This document shows positions 29,064 to 36,914 of a DNA stretch of 50,600 nt, in pieces. Below the pieces are notes generated by a model. The model did not search any database. It had not been told where the DNA came from and saw only the letters and a list, made by a program, of their open reading frames with translations. The stretch is from Verrucomicrobiota bacterium. GTDB taxonomy: Bacteria > Verrucomicrobiota > Verrucomicrobiia > Opitutales > Opitutaceae. The stretch spans positions 1 to 50,600 of the forward strand of contig JAPLTN010000081.1 in assembly GCA_026398135.1 (NCBI GenBank), written 5' to 3'. Position 1 is the stretch's first letter. Every line of letters begins with the position of its first letter. Made by a program: the position numbers and the translations under genes.

Positions 29064-29930
29064 ATGGCTCTCAAATCCTTCCGTCCCCTCACTCCTTCGC
29101 TGCGCTTCACCGTGCTGAACAAGGATGAGTCCATCACCGACAAACGCCCGGAACGGTCCCTGACCTACTCCCAGCCCAAGTCTGGCGGCCGTAACAACAA
29201 CGGTCGCGTCACCAGCCGCCGTCGTGGCGGCGGTCACAAGCGCCTCCATCGCATCGTCGATTTCAAGCGCGCCCTTCTCGATGTTCCCGCCACCGTGCAG
29301 GCCATCGAGTACGATCCCAATCGTTCCGCCCGTCTGGCCCTGATCACCTATACCAATGGTGACAAGGCCTACATCATCGCCGCCAACGGCATGAAGATCG
29401 GCGACACCGTGGTGACCTCTAACAAAGCCACCACCAACGATTTCATCGTCGGTAACAACTTCCCTCTCGAGATCATTCCCCCTTCCACCAAGCTGCATTG
29501 CGTGGAGCTGATCCCTGGTCGCGGCGCTCAGTTGGGCCGCACCGCCGGCACCTCGATCGAGCTCATCGCCGTCGAAAACGGCGTGGCCCAGCTCAAGATG
29601 CCTTCCGGCGAAATCCGTTTGGTCAACCCCAAGTGCCGCGCCACCATCGGTGAAGTCGGCAATGGCGACCACATGAACAAGTCGCTCGGCAAGGCCGGTC
29701 GTAACCGCTGGCTCGGCAAGCGCCCACGTCAACGTGGTGTCACCATGAATCCCGTCGATCACCCCAACGGTGGTGGTCAGGGTAAATCCAAGGGTGGTGG
29801 CGGTCGCCAACATCTCGTGTCCCCCTGGGGCCAGCTCGCGAAGGGTTTCCCCACTCGCAAACGTTCGAAGCCCTCGAACAGCCAAATCCTCGTTCGCCAC
29901 AACGGCCGCAAGCCACGCGGCAAGAAGTAA
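29064..29930 (+). CDS. rplB: Ribosomal protein L2
   Basis: The 288-residue protein includes the N-terminal KSFRPLTPSLRF and the rRNA-binding core GRNNNGRVTSRRRGGGHKR. Its C-terminal signature GVTMNPVDHPNGGG holds the conserved His near the peptidyl-transferase centre; the residue after HP is Asn instead of the more common His. It is slightly longer than the E. coli protein (273). Confidence 0.98.
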   Translation: MALKSFRPLTPSLRFTVLNKDESITDKRPERSLTYSQPKSGGRNNNGRVTSRRRGGGHKRLHRIVDFKRALLDVPATVQAIEYDPNRSARLALITYTNGDKAYIIAANGMKIGDTVVTSNKATTNDFIVGNNFPLEIIPPSTKLHCVELIPGRGAQLGRTAGTSIELIAVENGVAQLKMPSGEIRLVNPKCRATIGEVGNGDHMNKSLGKAGRNRWLGKRPRQRGVTMNPVDHPNGGGQGKSKGGGGRQHLVSPWGQLAKGFPTRKRSKPSNSQILVRHNGRKPRGKK

Positions 29931-29948
29931 CCTTACCGCACTCCTACC

Positions 29949-30224
29949 ATGGCCCGCTCCATCAAAAAAGGCTTCTTCGTCGATTATCACCTGCTCGAGA
30001 AGATCGAGAAGTCTGTCGCGACGAAGAACAAGAAGCCCATTCAAACCTGGTCCCGTCGTTCGACCATCACTCCCGATTTTATCGGCCACACGTTTAACGT
30101 ACACAACGGCAAGGCTTTCGTTGCCGTTTATGTCACCGAAAACATGGTCGGTCACAAGCTCGGCGAGTTTTCGCCCACCCGCGTGTTCAAGGCGCACGGT
30201 GGTATGACCCGCAAGGAAATCTAA
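29949..30224 (+). CDS. rpsS: Ribosomal protein S19
   Basis: The 91-residue 30S head protein begins [19 protein letters not shown]. It carries [20 protein letters not shown] and ends in [16 protein letters not shown]. In nearly all bacteria the next gene is rplV; here an unrelated exported protein gene starts 26 bp downstream. Confidence 0.98.
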   Translation: MARSIKKGFFVDYHLLEKIEKSVATKNKKPIQTWSRRSTITPDFIGHTFNVHNGKAFVAVYVTENMVGHKLGEFSPTRVFKAHGGMTRKEI

Positions 30225-30250
30225 GTTTCTGGCGTACCTGTTCTTTGCCA

Positions 30251-30598
30251 ATGTCTTCGTCAGTATTTCGGCTTATTTCCGTCGTCTCCGTTGCGCTTCT
30301 GCTCAACGGCACGGCGATGGCCGAAATCACGGTCGAACGCTCCGTTGGCCAAGCACAGATCAGCCATATCGCTCAATTGCCTGCTACCGATCTCGTTATC
30401 CTTGATAACGGCTTTGAGGCAGGCTTACGGCAAGGTATGGTTTGTTCGGTTTTTCGCTCCGGCGAAAATTTAGGTCAGCTTTTATTGGTTGATCTTCGTG
30501 ACCGAAATGCCAGCGCTCTCATCTTGGACCTCACTCCCGGCCTCAGTCTTCAAATCGGAGACACTGTGGCCGTCAAAACTGTTTCAGCTCGAAAATAA
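30251..30598 (+). CDS. Small exported protein of unknown function inserted in the S10 operon
   Basis: From the ATG at 30251 the 115-residue product has a textbook signal peptide (MSSSVFRLISVVSVALLLNG followed by TAMA, cleavage near residue 24). The mature part is a compact beta-rich domain with DLVILDNGFEAGLRQGMVCS, FRSGENLGQLLLVDLRDRN and LSLQIGDTVAVK. This G(x)R.G...V.R....G.l.v pattern resembles the C-terminal SH3-like domain of FlgT-type proteins. No ribosomal protein family fits. Codon use is less biased than in its neighbours (more TTA, CTT and T-ending codons). It lies in line with rpsS (26 bp) and rplV (71 bp), so it is very likely co-transcribed. Confidence 0.75.
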   Translation: MSSSVFRLISVVSVALLLNGTAMAEITVERSVGQAQISHIAQLPATDLVILDNGFEAGLRQGMVCSVFRSGENLGQLLLVDLRDRNASALILDLTPGLSLQIGDTVAVKTVSARK

Positions 30599-30611
30599 AC
30601 TACACTAAAAG

Positions 30612-30645
30612 GACAGGGCAGGGGACTCGTTCCCCGGCTGCTGTC
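30612..30645 (+). promoter_or_regulatory. Bulged hairpin upstream of rplV
   Basis: GACAG (30612-30616) and CAG/GGGA pair with TCCC, CTG and CTGTC (ending 30645), with GG on each side unpaired and loop CTCGT. No T-run follows. It lies between the inserted gene and rplV and may adjust translation or mRNA processing at this junction. Confidence 0.4.
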
Positions 30646-30669
30646 GCCTCTAAAAAGGAATCTCATCCC

Positions 30670-31011
30670 ATGGAAGTCATCGCAATCACCCGCAACGCTC
30701 GCATGTCCCCTAAAAAGGTCCGCGAAGTCGTTCGCACCATCACTGGTCGCCCCGCCGTCGCGGCGTCCGAGTATCTCGCGCTCATCCCGCGTAAGTCTGC
30801 TCAGCTCATTAACAAGACGCTCAAGAGCGCCATCGCCAACGCCGAGAACAACAACAATCTCTCGTCGGACAGCCTCTTCGTTAAGACCGCCTACGTCGAT
30901 CAAGGTCCGGTCTTGAAGCGCTTCAAGGCCGCCGCGCGCGGCACCGCCGCCCCCCGCCGCAAGAAGCAGAGCCACATCACCGTCGTCCTCTCTGACGGCC
31001 AAACCAACTAA
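30670..31011 (+). CDS. rplV: Ribosomal protein L22
   Basis: The 113-residue exit-tunnel protein has [38 protein letters not shown] and the tunnel beta-hairpin region [20 protein letters not shown] (about 82-101). All segments expected of L22 are present. It lies 11 bp before rpsC. Confidence 0.97.
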   Translation: MEVIAITRNARMSPKKVREVVRTITGRPAVAASEYLALIPRKSAQLINKTLKSAIANAENNNNLSSDSLFVKTAYVDQGPVLKRFKAAARGTAAPRRKKQSHITVVLSDGQTN

Positions 31012-31022
31012 GACTTACCACC

Positions 31023-31655
31023 ATGGGCCAAAAAACCAATCCCACCGGCTTTCGTCTCGCCGTCCGTCGCAACTGGCAGTCCCGCTGGTATGCTACCAAG
31101 AAGGACTTCGCCAAACTGCTCCTTGAGGACCAGCTGATCCGCAGCACCCTGATGGAGAAGCTCAAGGCTGCCTCCGTGCCAAAGATCTTCATCGAGCGCG
31201 CTTCTAACCGCGTTCGCGTCAAGATTTACACCGCCCGTCCCGGTATCGTCATCGGCCGCAAGGGCGCCGAAGTCGAAATCATAAAGGCCGACCTCGCCAA
31301 ACTCACCGGCAAGGAAGTGCTGCTCGACATCCAAGAGATCAAGAAGCCTGAAATCGAGGCCGGTCTCGTTGCCGAGAACGTAGCACTCCAGCTTGAGCGC
31401 CGCATCGCTTTCCGTCGTGCCATGAAAAAAGCCGTCGAAACCGCCATGAGCCTCGGCGCTGAAGGTATTCGTATCCAATGCTCGGGTCGTCTCGGCGGCT
31501 CCGACATCGCTCGCCGCGAGTGGCAGCGCAAGGGCCGCGTGCCCCTGCACACCCTCCGCGAGAACATCGACTACGGCTTCTTCGAGGCCAAGACCCTTTA
31601 CGGCAAGATCGGCGTCAAGTGCTGGATCCTGAAGAAAGAAGAGACCGCCGCCTAA
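31023..31655 (+). CDS. rpsC: Ribosomal protein S3
   Basis: The 210-residue protein begins [18 protein letters not shown]. It holds a KH domain with [15 protein letters not shown] (near 75-90) and the C-terminal signature [19 protein letters not shown]. The end [16 protein letters not shown] is typical. It forms part of the mRNA entry tunnel. Confidence 0.98.
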   Translation: MGQKTNPTGFRLAVRRNWQSRWYATKKDFAKLLLEDQLIRSTLMEKLKAASVPKIFIERASNRVRVKIYTARPGIVIGRKGAEVEIIKADLAKLTGKEVLLDIQEIKKPEIEAGLVAENVALQLERRIAFRRAMKKAVETAMSLGAEGIRIQCSGRLGGSDIARREWQRKGRVPLHTLRENIDYGFFEAKTLYGKIGVKCWILKKEETAA

Positions 31656-31709
31656 GCGACCTCTTTCACCCGTCCACCACCACCAATCTTATAAAAGGAG
31701 AAAACCATC

Positions 31710-32132
31710 ATGGCTCTCGCTCCCGCCCGCACCAAATACCGCAAGTCCCAAAAGGGATCCCTCGCTGGCAATGCCAAGCGCGGTAACACCCTCGCTTTCG
31801 GTGAATTCGGTCTTCAATCCCTCACTCGTGGCCCTATGACCGGCCGCCAGATCGAGGCCGCCCGCGTCACCATTGCCCGCCACCTCAAGCGCAAGGGCAA
31901 ACTCTGGATCCGCGTATTCCCCCACAAGCCCGTTACCAAGAAACCAGCCGAAGTTCGAATGGGTTCCGGTAAAGGCGCGGTTGAATACTACGTCGCCCAA
32001 GTCAAACCCGGCCTCATCCTTTTTGAGCTCGCCGGCATTCCCGCCACCATCGCCAAAGAGGCGTTCCGCCTCGCCGACGCCAAGCTGCCCTTCAAGTGCC
32101 GCTTCATCGTCCGCGAAGGCACCGCTGCCTAA
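31710..32132 (+). CDS. rplP: Ribosomal protein L16
   Basis: The 140-residue protein begins [18 protein letters not shown]. It carries the conserved [20 protein letters not shown] and [17 protein letters not shown] (the loop near the A site). A perfect AAAGGAG site precedes the ATG by 9 bp. Confidence 0.98.
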   Translation: MALAPARTKYRKSQKGSLAGNAKRGNTLAFGEFGLQSLTRGPMTGRQIEAARVTIARHLKRKGKLWIRVFPHKPVTKKPAEVRMGSGKGAVEYYVAQVKPGLILFELAGIPATIAKEAFRLADAKLPFKCRFIVREGTAA

Positions 32133-32153
32133 TTTAACCCGGAGAACCTTAAT

Positions 32154-32342
32154 ATGACCGCCAAAGAAATCCGCGACCTCTCCGCGGCTGAAATCACCGC
32201 CAAACTCAACGAGACCCGCGAAAAGCTCCTCTCCCTCCGCCTGCGCAAGCAGACCGGCCAGGTCGAGAAGACCCACGAGCTCCGCTCGCTCCGCAAGGAC
32301 ATCGCCCGCCTCGAAACCGTAAAGACCCAGAAGGCCGCCTAA
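32154..32342 (+). CDS. rpmC: Ribosomal protein L29
   Basis: The 62-residue two-helix protein has the family motifs [20 protein letters not shown] and [20 protein letters not shown] followed by [12 protein letters not shown] lies about 9 bp upstream of the start. It is positioned between rplP and rpsQ as usual. Confidence 0.96.
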   Translation: MTAKEIRDLSAAEITAKLNETREKLLSLRLRKQTGQVEKTHELRSLRKDIARLETVKTQKAA

Positions 32343-32368
32343 AGCGCCTTACACCGAGGAAAATCAAC

Positions 32369-32686
32369 ATGTCCACTCCCGCCCGCAATAATCGCAAAAC
32401 CCTTATTGGTAACGTCACCAGCCGCTCTGGTGACAAATCCATCAAGGTGACCGTGCCCTTCAAGGTTCCGCATCCCCGCTACCAGAAGGTCATCAACCGC
32501 AAGACCGTTGTGCACGTTCACGACGAGAAGAACGAGACCCACCTTGGCGACAAGGTTGAGATCATGGAGACCCGCCCGATCAGCCGCCTCAAGCGCTGGC
32601 GCGTGATCAACGTGCTCGAGCGCGCCATCATCGCTGATGTCGCCGCCGTCTCCGAGGCCGATGTGGCCGCCGCCATCAAGGCTTAA
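32369..32686 (+). CDS. rpsQ: Ribosomal protein S17, with a C-terminal extension
   Basis: The S17 core (about residues 9-85) is clear: KTLIGNVTSRSGDKSIKVTV, HPRYQKVINRKTVVHVHDE and GDKVEIMETRPISRLKRWRV. At 105 residues it is about 20 longer than the E. coli protein. The extra part is an Ala-rich tail (ADVAAVSEADVAAAIKA). Confidence 0.96.
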   Translation: MSTPARNNRKTLIGNVTSRSGDKSIKVTVPFKVPHPRYQKVINRKTVVHVHDEKNETHLGDKVEIMETRPISRLKRWRVINVLERAIIADVAAVSEADVAAAIKA

Positions 32687-32704
32687 TTCAGGAGAACCCA
32701 GACC

Positions 32705-33070
32705 ATGATCCAACTCCGCTCCATTCTCGAAGTCGCTGACAACACCGGTGCCCGCAAGGCCGCCATGATCAGCAAAAAAGGCCAGAACACCACCACGGCC
32801 GGCGTCGGTGACATCATCACCGTCCACATCAAAGACTCCGGCACCGAAGCCACCGTTAAAAAAGGTGAAGTCGCCAAGGCCGTCGTTGTTCGCACCAAGG
32901 CTCCCGTCCGCCGCGCGGATGGTTCCTACCTGCGCTTTGATTCCAACGCCATCGTCATCATCGGTGCCGACGGCAATCCCAAGGGCACCCGCATCTTCGG
33001 CCCCGTCGCCCGCGAACTGCGCGCGAAGAACTTCATGAAGATCATCTCGCTCGCCCCGGAGGTCCTCTAA
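32705..33070 (+). CDS. rplN: Ribosomal protein L14
   Basis: The 121-residue protein begins [19 protein letters not shown]. It carries [32 protein letters not shown] and the C-terminal [26 protein letters not shown] lies 9-10 bp before the ATG. The stop is followed one base later by the rplX start. Confidence 0.98.
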   Translation: MIQLRSILEVADNTGARKAAMISKKGQNTTTAGVGDIITVHIKDSGTEATVKKGEVAKAVVVRTKAPVRRADGSYLRFDSNAIVIIGADGNPKGTRIFGPVARELRAKNFMKIISLAPEVL

Positions 33071-33071
33071 C

Positions 33072-33344
33072 ATGCCCACTCCCTTCCATATCAAACGCAA
33101 CGACGAGGTCGTCGTCATCGCCGGTTCCCACAAGGGCAAGTCCGGCAAGGTTCTTGAGCTGCTCGCCGCCAAATCGCGCGTCCGCGTCGAAGGCGTCGGC
33201 ATGATCAAGCGCCACCTCAAGAAGTCGCAGGAGAATCCGAACGGCGCGATCGTTGAGCGCGAAGGTTCGATCCACGCTTCCAACCTCCAGCTCAAGAGCC
33301 GTTTCGATGCTTCCAAGAAGCGCGCGGCCGTTTCCAAAGCCTGA
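33072..33344 (+). CDS. rplX: Ribosomal protein L24
   Basis: The 90-residue protein contains the KOW motif NDEVVVIAGSHKGKSGKVLE (residues 9-28) and VEGVGMIKRHLKKSQENPNG, then IVEREGSIHASNLQL. It is coupled to rplN with a one-base gap. A terminator-like hairpin follows, which is unusual inside an spc operon. Confidence 0.97.
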   Translation: MPTPFHIKRNDEVVVIAGSHKGKSGKVLELLAAKSRVRVEGVGMIKRHLKKSQENPNGAIVEREGSIHASNLQLKSRFDASKKRAAVSKA

Positions 33345-33364
33345 TTTTATATTAAGTGCTTGCT

Positions 33365-33400
33365 AGGGGCGGGGTGCCTTCGCGTAACCTCGCCCCTTTT
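33365..33400 (+). terminator. Terminator or attenuator between rplX and rplE
   Basis: AGGGGCGGGG (33365-33374) pairs with CCTCGCCCCT (33388-33397), 10 bp with one G-U pair and a 13-nt loop, running into TTTT. Together with the 131-bp rplX-rplE spacer this suggests partial termination inside the spc operon. Confidence 0.7.
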
Positions 33401-33475
33401 CGTCCCTCTCTTCCTCCCTAATTCTAAAACACTCAAGGTCGTCGGTTCGGCAATCCGGCGGTAACACCATCCAAA

Positions 33476-34075
33476 ATGAGCACCAAACGCACTCCCTTCC
33501 TTAAGCAGCATTACTACGAGCAAATCGTTCCAGCCCTGGTTAAGTCCCGTGGCTACAAAAACAAGCACGAAGTACCCAAGTTGACCAAGATCAGCCTCAA
33601 CACCGGCATCGACGCCGAGGCCGACAAAAACCAAATCTCTGACATTCAGCGCGATCTCTCCGCGATTGCCGGTCAAAAAGCCGTTTTGGCCAAGTCCAAG
33701 AAGGCAATTTCCAATTTCAAACTTCGCCAGGGTCAATTCGTTGGCGCGCACGTCACCCTCCGCGGTGATGCGATGTGGGAGTTCCTCTACCGCCTCATCG
33801 CGGTTGCCTTGCCCACCATCCGCGACTTCCGCGGCGTTCACTCCAAGCTCGATGGTCAAGGCAACTATGCCCTTGGTATCAACGACTTCACCATTTTCCC
33901 CGAGATCGTGGTTGAAAACGTCAAGAAGACCATGGGCCTCGACATCAACATCGTCACTTCGGCTGAATCTGACGAAGAAGGTCGCGAGTTGCTCAAGCTC
34001 CTCGGTATGCCCTTCCGTCGCACCGAGGCCCAGCAGGCCGCCGATGCGGCCGCCAAGGCCACCGCCGCCGCCTAA
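33476..34075 (+). CDS. rplE: Ribosomal protein L5
   Basis: The 199-residue 5S rRNA-binding protein has LVKSRGYKNKHEVPKLTKIS, AVLAKSKKAISNFKLRQGQ, GAHVTLRGDAMWEFLYRLI and the C-terminal DINIVTSAESDEEGRELLKL. It ends in an Ala-rich tail beyond the usual LGMPF. A palindromic heptamer element begins 2 bp after its stop. Confidence 0.97.
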   Translation: MSTKRTPFLKQHYYEQIVPALVKSRGYKNKHEVPKLTKISLNTGIDAEADKNQISDIQRDLSAIAGQKAVLAKSKKAISNFKLRQGQFVGAHVTLRGDAMWEFLYRLIAVALPTIRDFRGVHSKLDGQGNYALGINDFTIFPEIVVENVKKTMGLDINIVTSAESDEEGRELLKLLGMPFRRTEAQQAADAAAKATAAA

Positions 34076-34077
34076 TT

Positions 34078-34179
34078 ATTTATCATCTATGATTTGTGAT
34101 TTATGATTGCTCCGGCACTCGCAAATCACGCCGAGCAAACGGCTCTCCAATCATAAATCATTAATTTTAAATCATAAAT
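34078..34179. repeat. Inverted heptamer array, copy A (rplE-rpsN spacer)
   Basis: Each arm is ATT plus four 7-bp units plus G. The left arm (34078-34109) has units TATCATC, TATGATT, TGTGATT and TATGATT. The right arm (34148-34179), read on the minus strand, has TATGATT, TAAAATT, AATGATT and TATGATT. The arms match at 26 of 32 positions and enclose 38 bp of GC-richer DNA. It fills the spacer almost completely, ending 8 bp before the rpsN start. Confidence 0.75.
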
Positions 34180-34187
34180 TTCCCGCC

Positions 34188-34493
34188 ATGCCCAAGACCT
34201 CCGCCATCAACCGCAACGAAAAACGCAAAGCGCTCGTTGCCAAGTTCGCCGCCAAACGCGCCGAGCTCAAGGCCGCTCTGATCAACCCGAACGCGACCAA
34301 CGAAGAGTTTTTCGCCGCCTCGAAAGCGTTGCAGAAGCTGCCTAAGAACTCCTCGCCCATCCGCGTGCGCAATCGTTGCAACCTTTCCGGTCGTCCTCGT
34401 GCGTTCATCCGCAAGTTCGGCGTTTCCCGTATTACTTTCCGCGAGCTTGCTCTCAACGGCAAGATTCCCGGCGTTACCAAGTCCTCTTGGTAA
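34188..34493 (+). CDS. rpsN: Ribosomal protein S14 (zinc-free long form)
   Basis: The 101-residue protein has [20 protein letters not shown] and the C-terminal [20 protein letters not shown] with [15 protein letters not shown]. It lacks the CxxC...CxxC ligands of the short form and so needs no zinc. Start ATG at 34188 is used because the upstream extension runs through the heptamer element. Confidence 0.97.
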   Translation: MPKTSAINRNEKRKALVAKFAAKRAELKAALINPNATNEEFFAASKALQKLPKNSSPIRVRNRCNLSGRPRAFIRKFGVSRITFRELALNGKIPGVTKSSW

Positions 34494-34514
34494 ACTTTTC
34501 CGCCCACGGGGGTT

Positions 34515-34534
34515 AATCCTGCGCAAGCAGGATT
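34515..34534 (+). promoter_or_regulatory. GCAA-capped hairpin between rpsN and rpsH
   Basis: AATCCTGC (34515-34522) and GCAGGATT (34527-34534) form a perfect 8-bp stem closed by the GNRA tetraloop GCAA. It is 44 bp before rpsH and has no T-run. A stable tetraloop hairpin in front of the S8 gene is a candidate autoregulatory or processing element. Confidence 0.5.
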
Positions 34535-34578
34535 GGATATGACCCGCGCGGCTGCCTAAACCTAAACATCCAAGAAAC

Positions 34579-34971
34579 ATGACAGATCCCGTCAGCGATT
34601 TCCTCACCCGCCTGCGCAATGCTGCGCGCGCCGGTTTGGCCGAGTGTGTCTCGCCACACTCCAACCTCAAGGAGAGCCTCGCGGTTATCCTTAAGAACGA
34701 AGGCTACGTCTCCGAAGTCTCCACCGGCGCCGACAAACTCGGTCACAAAACCGTCGTCGTGAAGATGAAGTACGTGGATAACGCCCCCGCGTTTACCAAC
34801 CTTTCCCGCGTCTCGACCCCAGGTCGTCGCCTCTATGTCGGCTACTCCGACATCCCCCGCGTGCTTAACGGCCTCGGTATCGCCATCCTCTCGACATCCA
34901 AGGGTTTGAAGAAGGATCAAGACTGCCGCCGCGAAAAGCTGGGTGGCGAGTATGTTTGCAACGTTTGGTAA
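34579..34971 (+). CDS. rpsH: Ribosomal protein S8
   Basis: The 130-residue 30S assembly protein begins MTDPVSDFLTRLRNAARAGL. It contains RVSTPGRRLYVGYSDIPRVL and ends in the rRNA-binding signature GIAILSTSKGLKKDQDCRRE with GGEYVCNVW. S8 represses the spc operon in E. coli. Confidence 0.98.
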   Translation: MTDPVSDFLTRLRNAARAGLAECVSPHSNLKESLAVILKNEGYVSEVSTGADKLGHKTVVVKMKYVDNAPAFTNLSRVSTPGRRLYVGYSDIPRVLNGLGIAILSTSKGLKKDQDCRREKLGGEYVCNVW

Positions 34972-34986
34972 CCCGGAGCCACCCAC

Positions 34987-35379
34987 ATGTCACGCGTAGG
35001 CAAAATCCCCGTAATCATTCCCGCCAAGGTCAAGGTGGACATCAAAAACACCACGGTCTCGGTCGAGGGACCCAAGGGCAAGGTCTCCCGCACCTTTGCT
35101 CCGGTCGTTTCCATCACCCAGGCTGATTCCAAAGTGAGCGTCGCTCCCTTGGAAGACTCCCGCTTTTCCCGCGCCATGTTCGGCACCGCTCGTTCGGTGA
35201 TCGCCGGCATGGTCAAGGGAGCATCCGACGGCTTCGTCAAGGATCTCGAAATCCAGGGCGTCGGCTTCAAAGCCGCGCTCAAGGGCAAGCAACTCGACCT
35301 CGCGTTGGGTTACTCGCACCCCATCCTGTTCGATATTCCAGAAGGGATCAAAATCACCGTCACTCTTCCATTACACTAA
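34987..35379 (+). CDS. rplF: Ribosomal protein L6, C-terminally truncated
   Basis: The first 130 residues align well with L6: MSRVGKIPVIIPAKVKVDI, TVSVEGPKGKVSRTF, FGTARSVIAGMVKGASDGF and EIQGVGFKAALKGKQLDLAL with GYSHPILFDIPEGIKITVT. The frame then ends in LPLH and a TAA. A normal L6 has about 177 residues; the second half of domain 2, including the GQVAA..R...PEPYKGKGI signature, is missing. Only 23 bp separate the stop from rplR, so the segment is deleted, not shifted into another frame. Confidence 0.93.
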   Translation: MSRVGKIPVIIPAKVKVDIKNTTVSVEGPKGKVSRTFAPVVSITQADSKVSVAPLEDSRFSRAMFGTARSVIAGMVKGASDGFVKDLEIQGVGFKAALKGKQLDLALGYSHPILFDIPEGIKITVTLPLH

Positions 35380-35402
35380 CTTTTACCAAGGCCGCTTAAG
35401 CC

Positions 35403-35765
35403 ATGAACACTATCCGCAAAGCCGATCTCCTTCAGAAGCGCCGCTGGCGCATTCGCAAAAAGGTGTTTGGCACCTCCGCCCGCCCCCGCCTCGCCGTCAA
35501 GTTCTCCTCCAAGCATATCTATGCCCAGGCTGTGAACGACGACACCGGCACCACCCTCGTATTCCTCTCCAGCCTCGACGCCGACCTGCGCAAGCAGAAG
35601 CTCGCCGCCAATCTCGCCGGTGCCAAGGCCCTCGGCGAGTCGTTTGCCGCCAAGGCCAAGGCCGCTGGCATCGAGTCGGTCGTATTTGACCGCTCGGGCG
35701 CTCTTTATCACGGCAAGGTCAAAGCCTTTGCCGAGGCCGCTCGCGCCGGTGGTCTTACCTTCTAA
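35403..35765 (+). CDS. rplR: Ribosomal protein L18
   Basis: The 120-residue 5S rRNA-binding protein includes KRRWRIRKKVFGTSARPRLA, VKFSSKHIYAQAVND, and the C-terminal VVFDRSGALYHGKVKAFAEA and AARAGGLTF. It is complete and intact, which argues against a sequencing problem extending from the shortened rplF into it. Confidence 0.97.
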   Translation: MNTIRKADLLQKRRWRIRKKVFGTSARPRLAVKFSSKHIYAQAVNDDTGTTLVFLSSLDADLRKQKLAANLAGAKALGESFAAKAKAAGIESVVFDRSGALYHGKVKAFAEAARAGGLTF

Positions 35766-35774
35766 TCCTTACAA

Positions 35775-36332
35775 ATGAGCATTCCCACTCCTCCCGCCGG
35801 CGGCAACAATGAGGGCCGTCCTCCCCGTGGCCCCCGCGGCCCCCGTCGCGATAACCGTGACCAGCAGAAGGATGATTCCGGCCTCTTCGAAAAGGTCGTT
35901 TTCATCAACCGCTGCGCCAAGGTCGTTAAGGGCGGTCGTCGCTTCTCCTTCGCCGCCATCGCGGTCGTCGGTGATCGCGCCGGCAAGATCGGTGTCGGCT
36001 ATGGCCGCGCCAACGAAGTTCCCGACGCCATCAAGAAGTCCACCGAAGGTGCCAAGAAGCACATGTTCTCCGTCAAGCTCAAGGGTGACACCATCCCCCA
36101 TGAGGTTTTCGGAACCTTCGACGGCGGCAAAGTCCTCCTGAAGCCCGCCACCACCGGTACCGGCCTCATCGCCGGTGGCGCGGTGCGCGCCGTGCTTGAA
36201 GCCGCCGGCGTCAAGAACGTGCTTACCAAGTCCATGGGCAGCAGCAATCACATCGCGGTGGTCAACGCCACGGTAGCCGCTCTCCTTCAGCTCAAGACCG
36301 CAGAAGACTACGCCAACGCCCGCAAGGCCTGA
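35775..36332 (+). CDS. rpsE: Ribosomal protein S5
   Basis: The 185-residue protein has an Arg/Gly/Pro-rich extension of about 35 residues, then the S5 core: [40 protein letters not shown] and [21 protein letters not shown]30 (rpmD), usually next, is absent; rplO follows after 78 bp. Confidence 0.97.
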   Translation: MSIPTPPAGGNNEGRPPRGPRGPRRDNRDQQKDDSGLFEKVVFINRCAKVVKGGRRFSFAAIAVVGDRAGKIGVGYGRANEVPDAIKKSTEGAKKHMFSVKLKGDTIPHEVFGTFDGGKVLLKPATTGTGLIAGGAVRAVLEAAGVKNVLTKSMGSSNHIAVVNATVAALLQLKTAEDYANARKA

Positions 36333-36360
36333 GCTTCTCTGCACAAATAATAATCCGAGT

Positions 36361-36386
36361 CCCGGCCGAATCTAATATCGGTCGGG
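36361..36386 (+). promoter_or_regulatory. Hairpin in the rpsE-rplO spacer
   Basis: CCCGGCCGA (36361-36369) pairs with TCGGTCGGG (36378-36386), 9 bp with one G-U pair and an 8-nt AT-rich loop. There is no T-run. It occupies the place where rpmD is found in other bacteria and precedes rplO by 24 bp. Confidence 0.4.
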
Positions 36387-36410
36387 GCGCATTCCTTAGG
36401 AAAATCAGTC

Positions 36411-36860
36411 ATGAAATTACACGAACTTAAGAACGTTAAAGGCGCGATTCATCGCAAGAAGCGCGTCGGTTGCGGCGAAGGTGGCGGCCACGGCAAGACC
36501 TCCGGTCGCGGTGGCAAGGGCCAGACCGCCCGCTCCGGCAGCTCTATCCGCCCCGGCTTCGAAGGCGGCCAGATGCCCCTTTATCGTAAGCTCCCCCATC
36601 GCGGTTTTAATAACTACAACTTCCGCGTCGAGTTTCCGGTCGTCAATGTCAGCGATCTCGCTGCTTTGGATGCCTCTATCGCCGAGATCAACGTCACCGT
36701 TTTGGTTGACGCGGGTTTGATCCGTGGTGGCTCCAAGGCCGTCAAGGTTTTGGGCAACGGCGAAATCACCCGCGCGATCAAGGTCACGGCGGCCAAGTTC
36801 TCCGAATCCGCCAAGGCCAAGATCGAGGCAGCCGGTGGCCAGGCCATCATCGCCGCCTAA
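36411..36860 (+). CDS. rplO: Ribosomal protein L15
   Basis: The 149-residue protein begins MKLHELKNVKGAIHRKKRVG. It has the Gly-rich rRNA-binding region GKTSGRGGKGQTARSGSSIR, then FEGGQMPLYRKLPHRGFNN and the C-terminal KVTAAKFSESAKAKIEAAGG. All are typical of L15. Confidence 0.97.
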   Translation: MKLHELKNVKGAIHRKKRVGCGEGGGHGKTSGRGGKGQTARSGSSIRPGFEGGQMPLYRKLPHRGFNNYNFRVEFPVVNVSDLAALDASIAEINVTVLVDAGLIRGGSKAVKVLGNGEITRAIKVTAAKFSESAKAKIEAAGGQAIIAA

Positions 36861-36914
36861 GCGCGCCGCGTCCATGTCGCGAATCGGTCACGAATCTGTG
36901 ACTTGACGCCTTCC

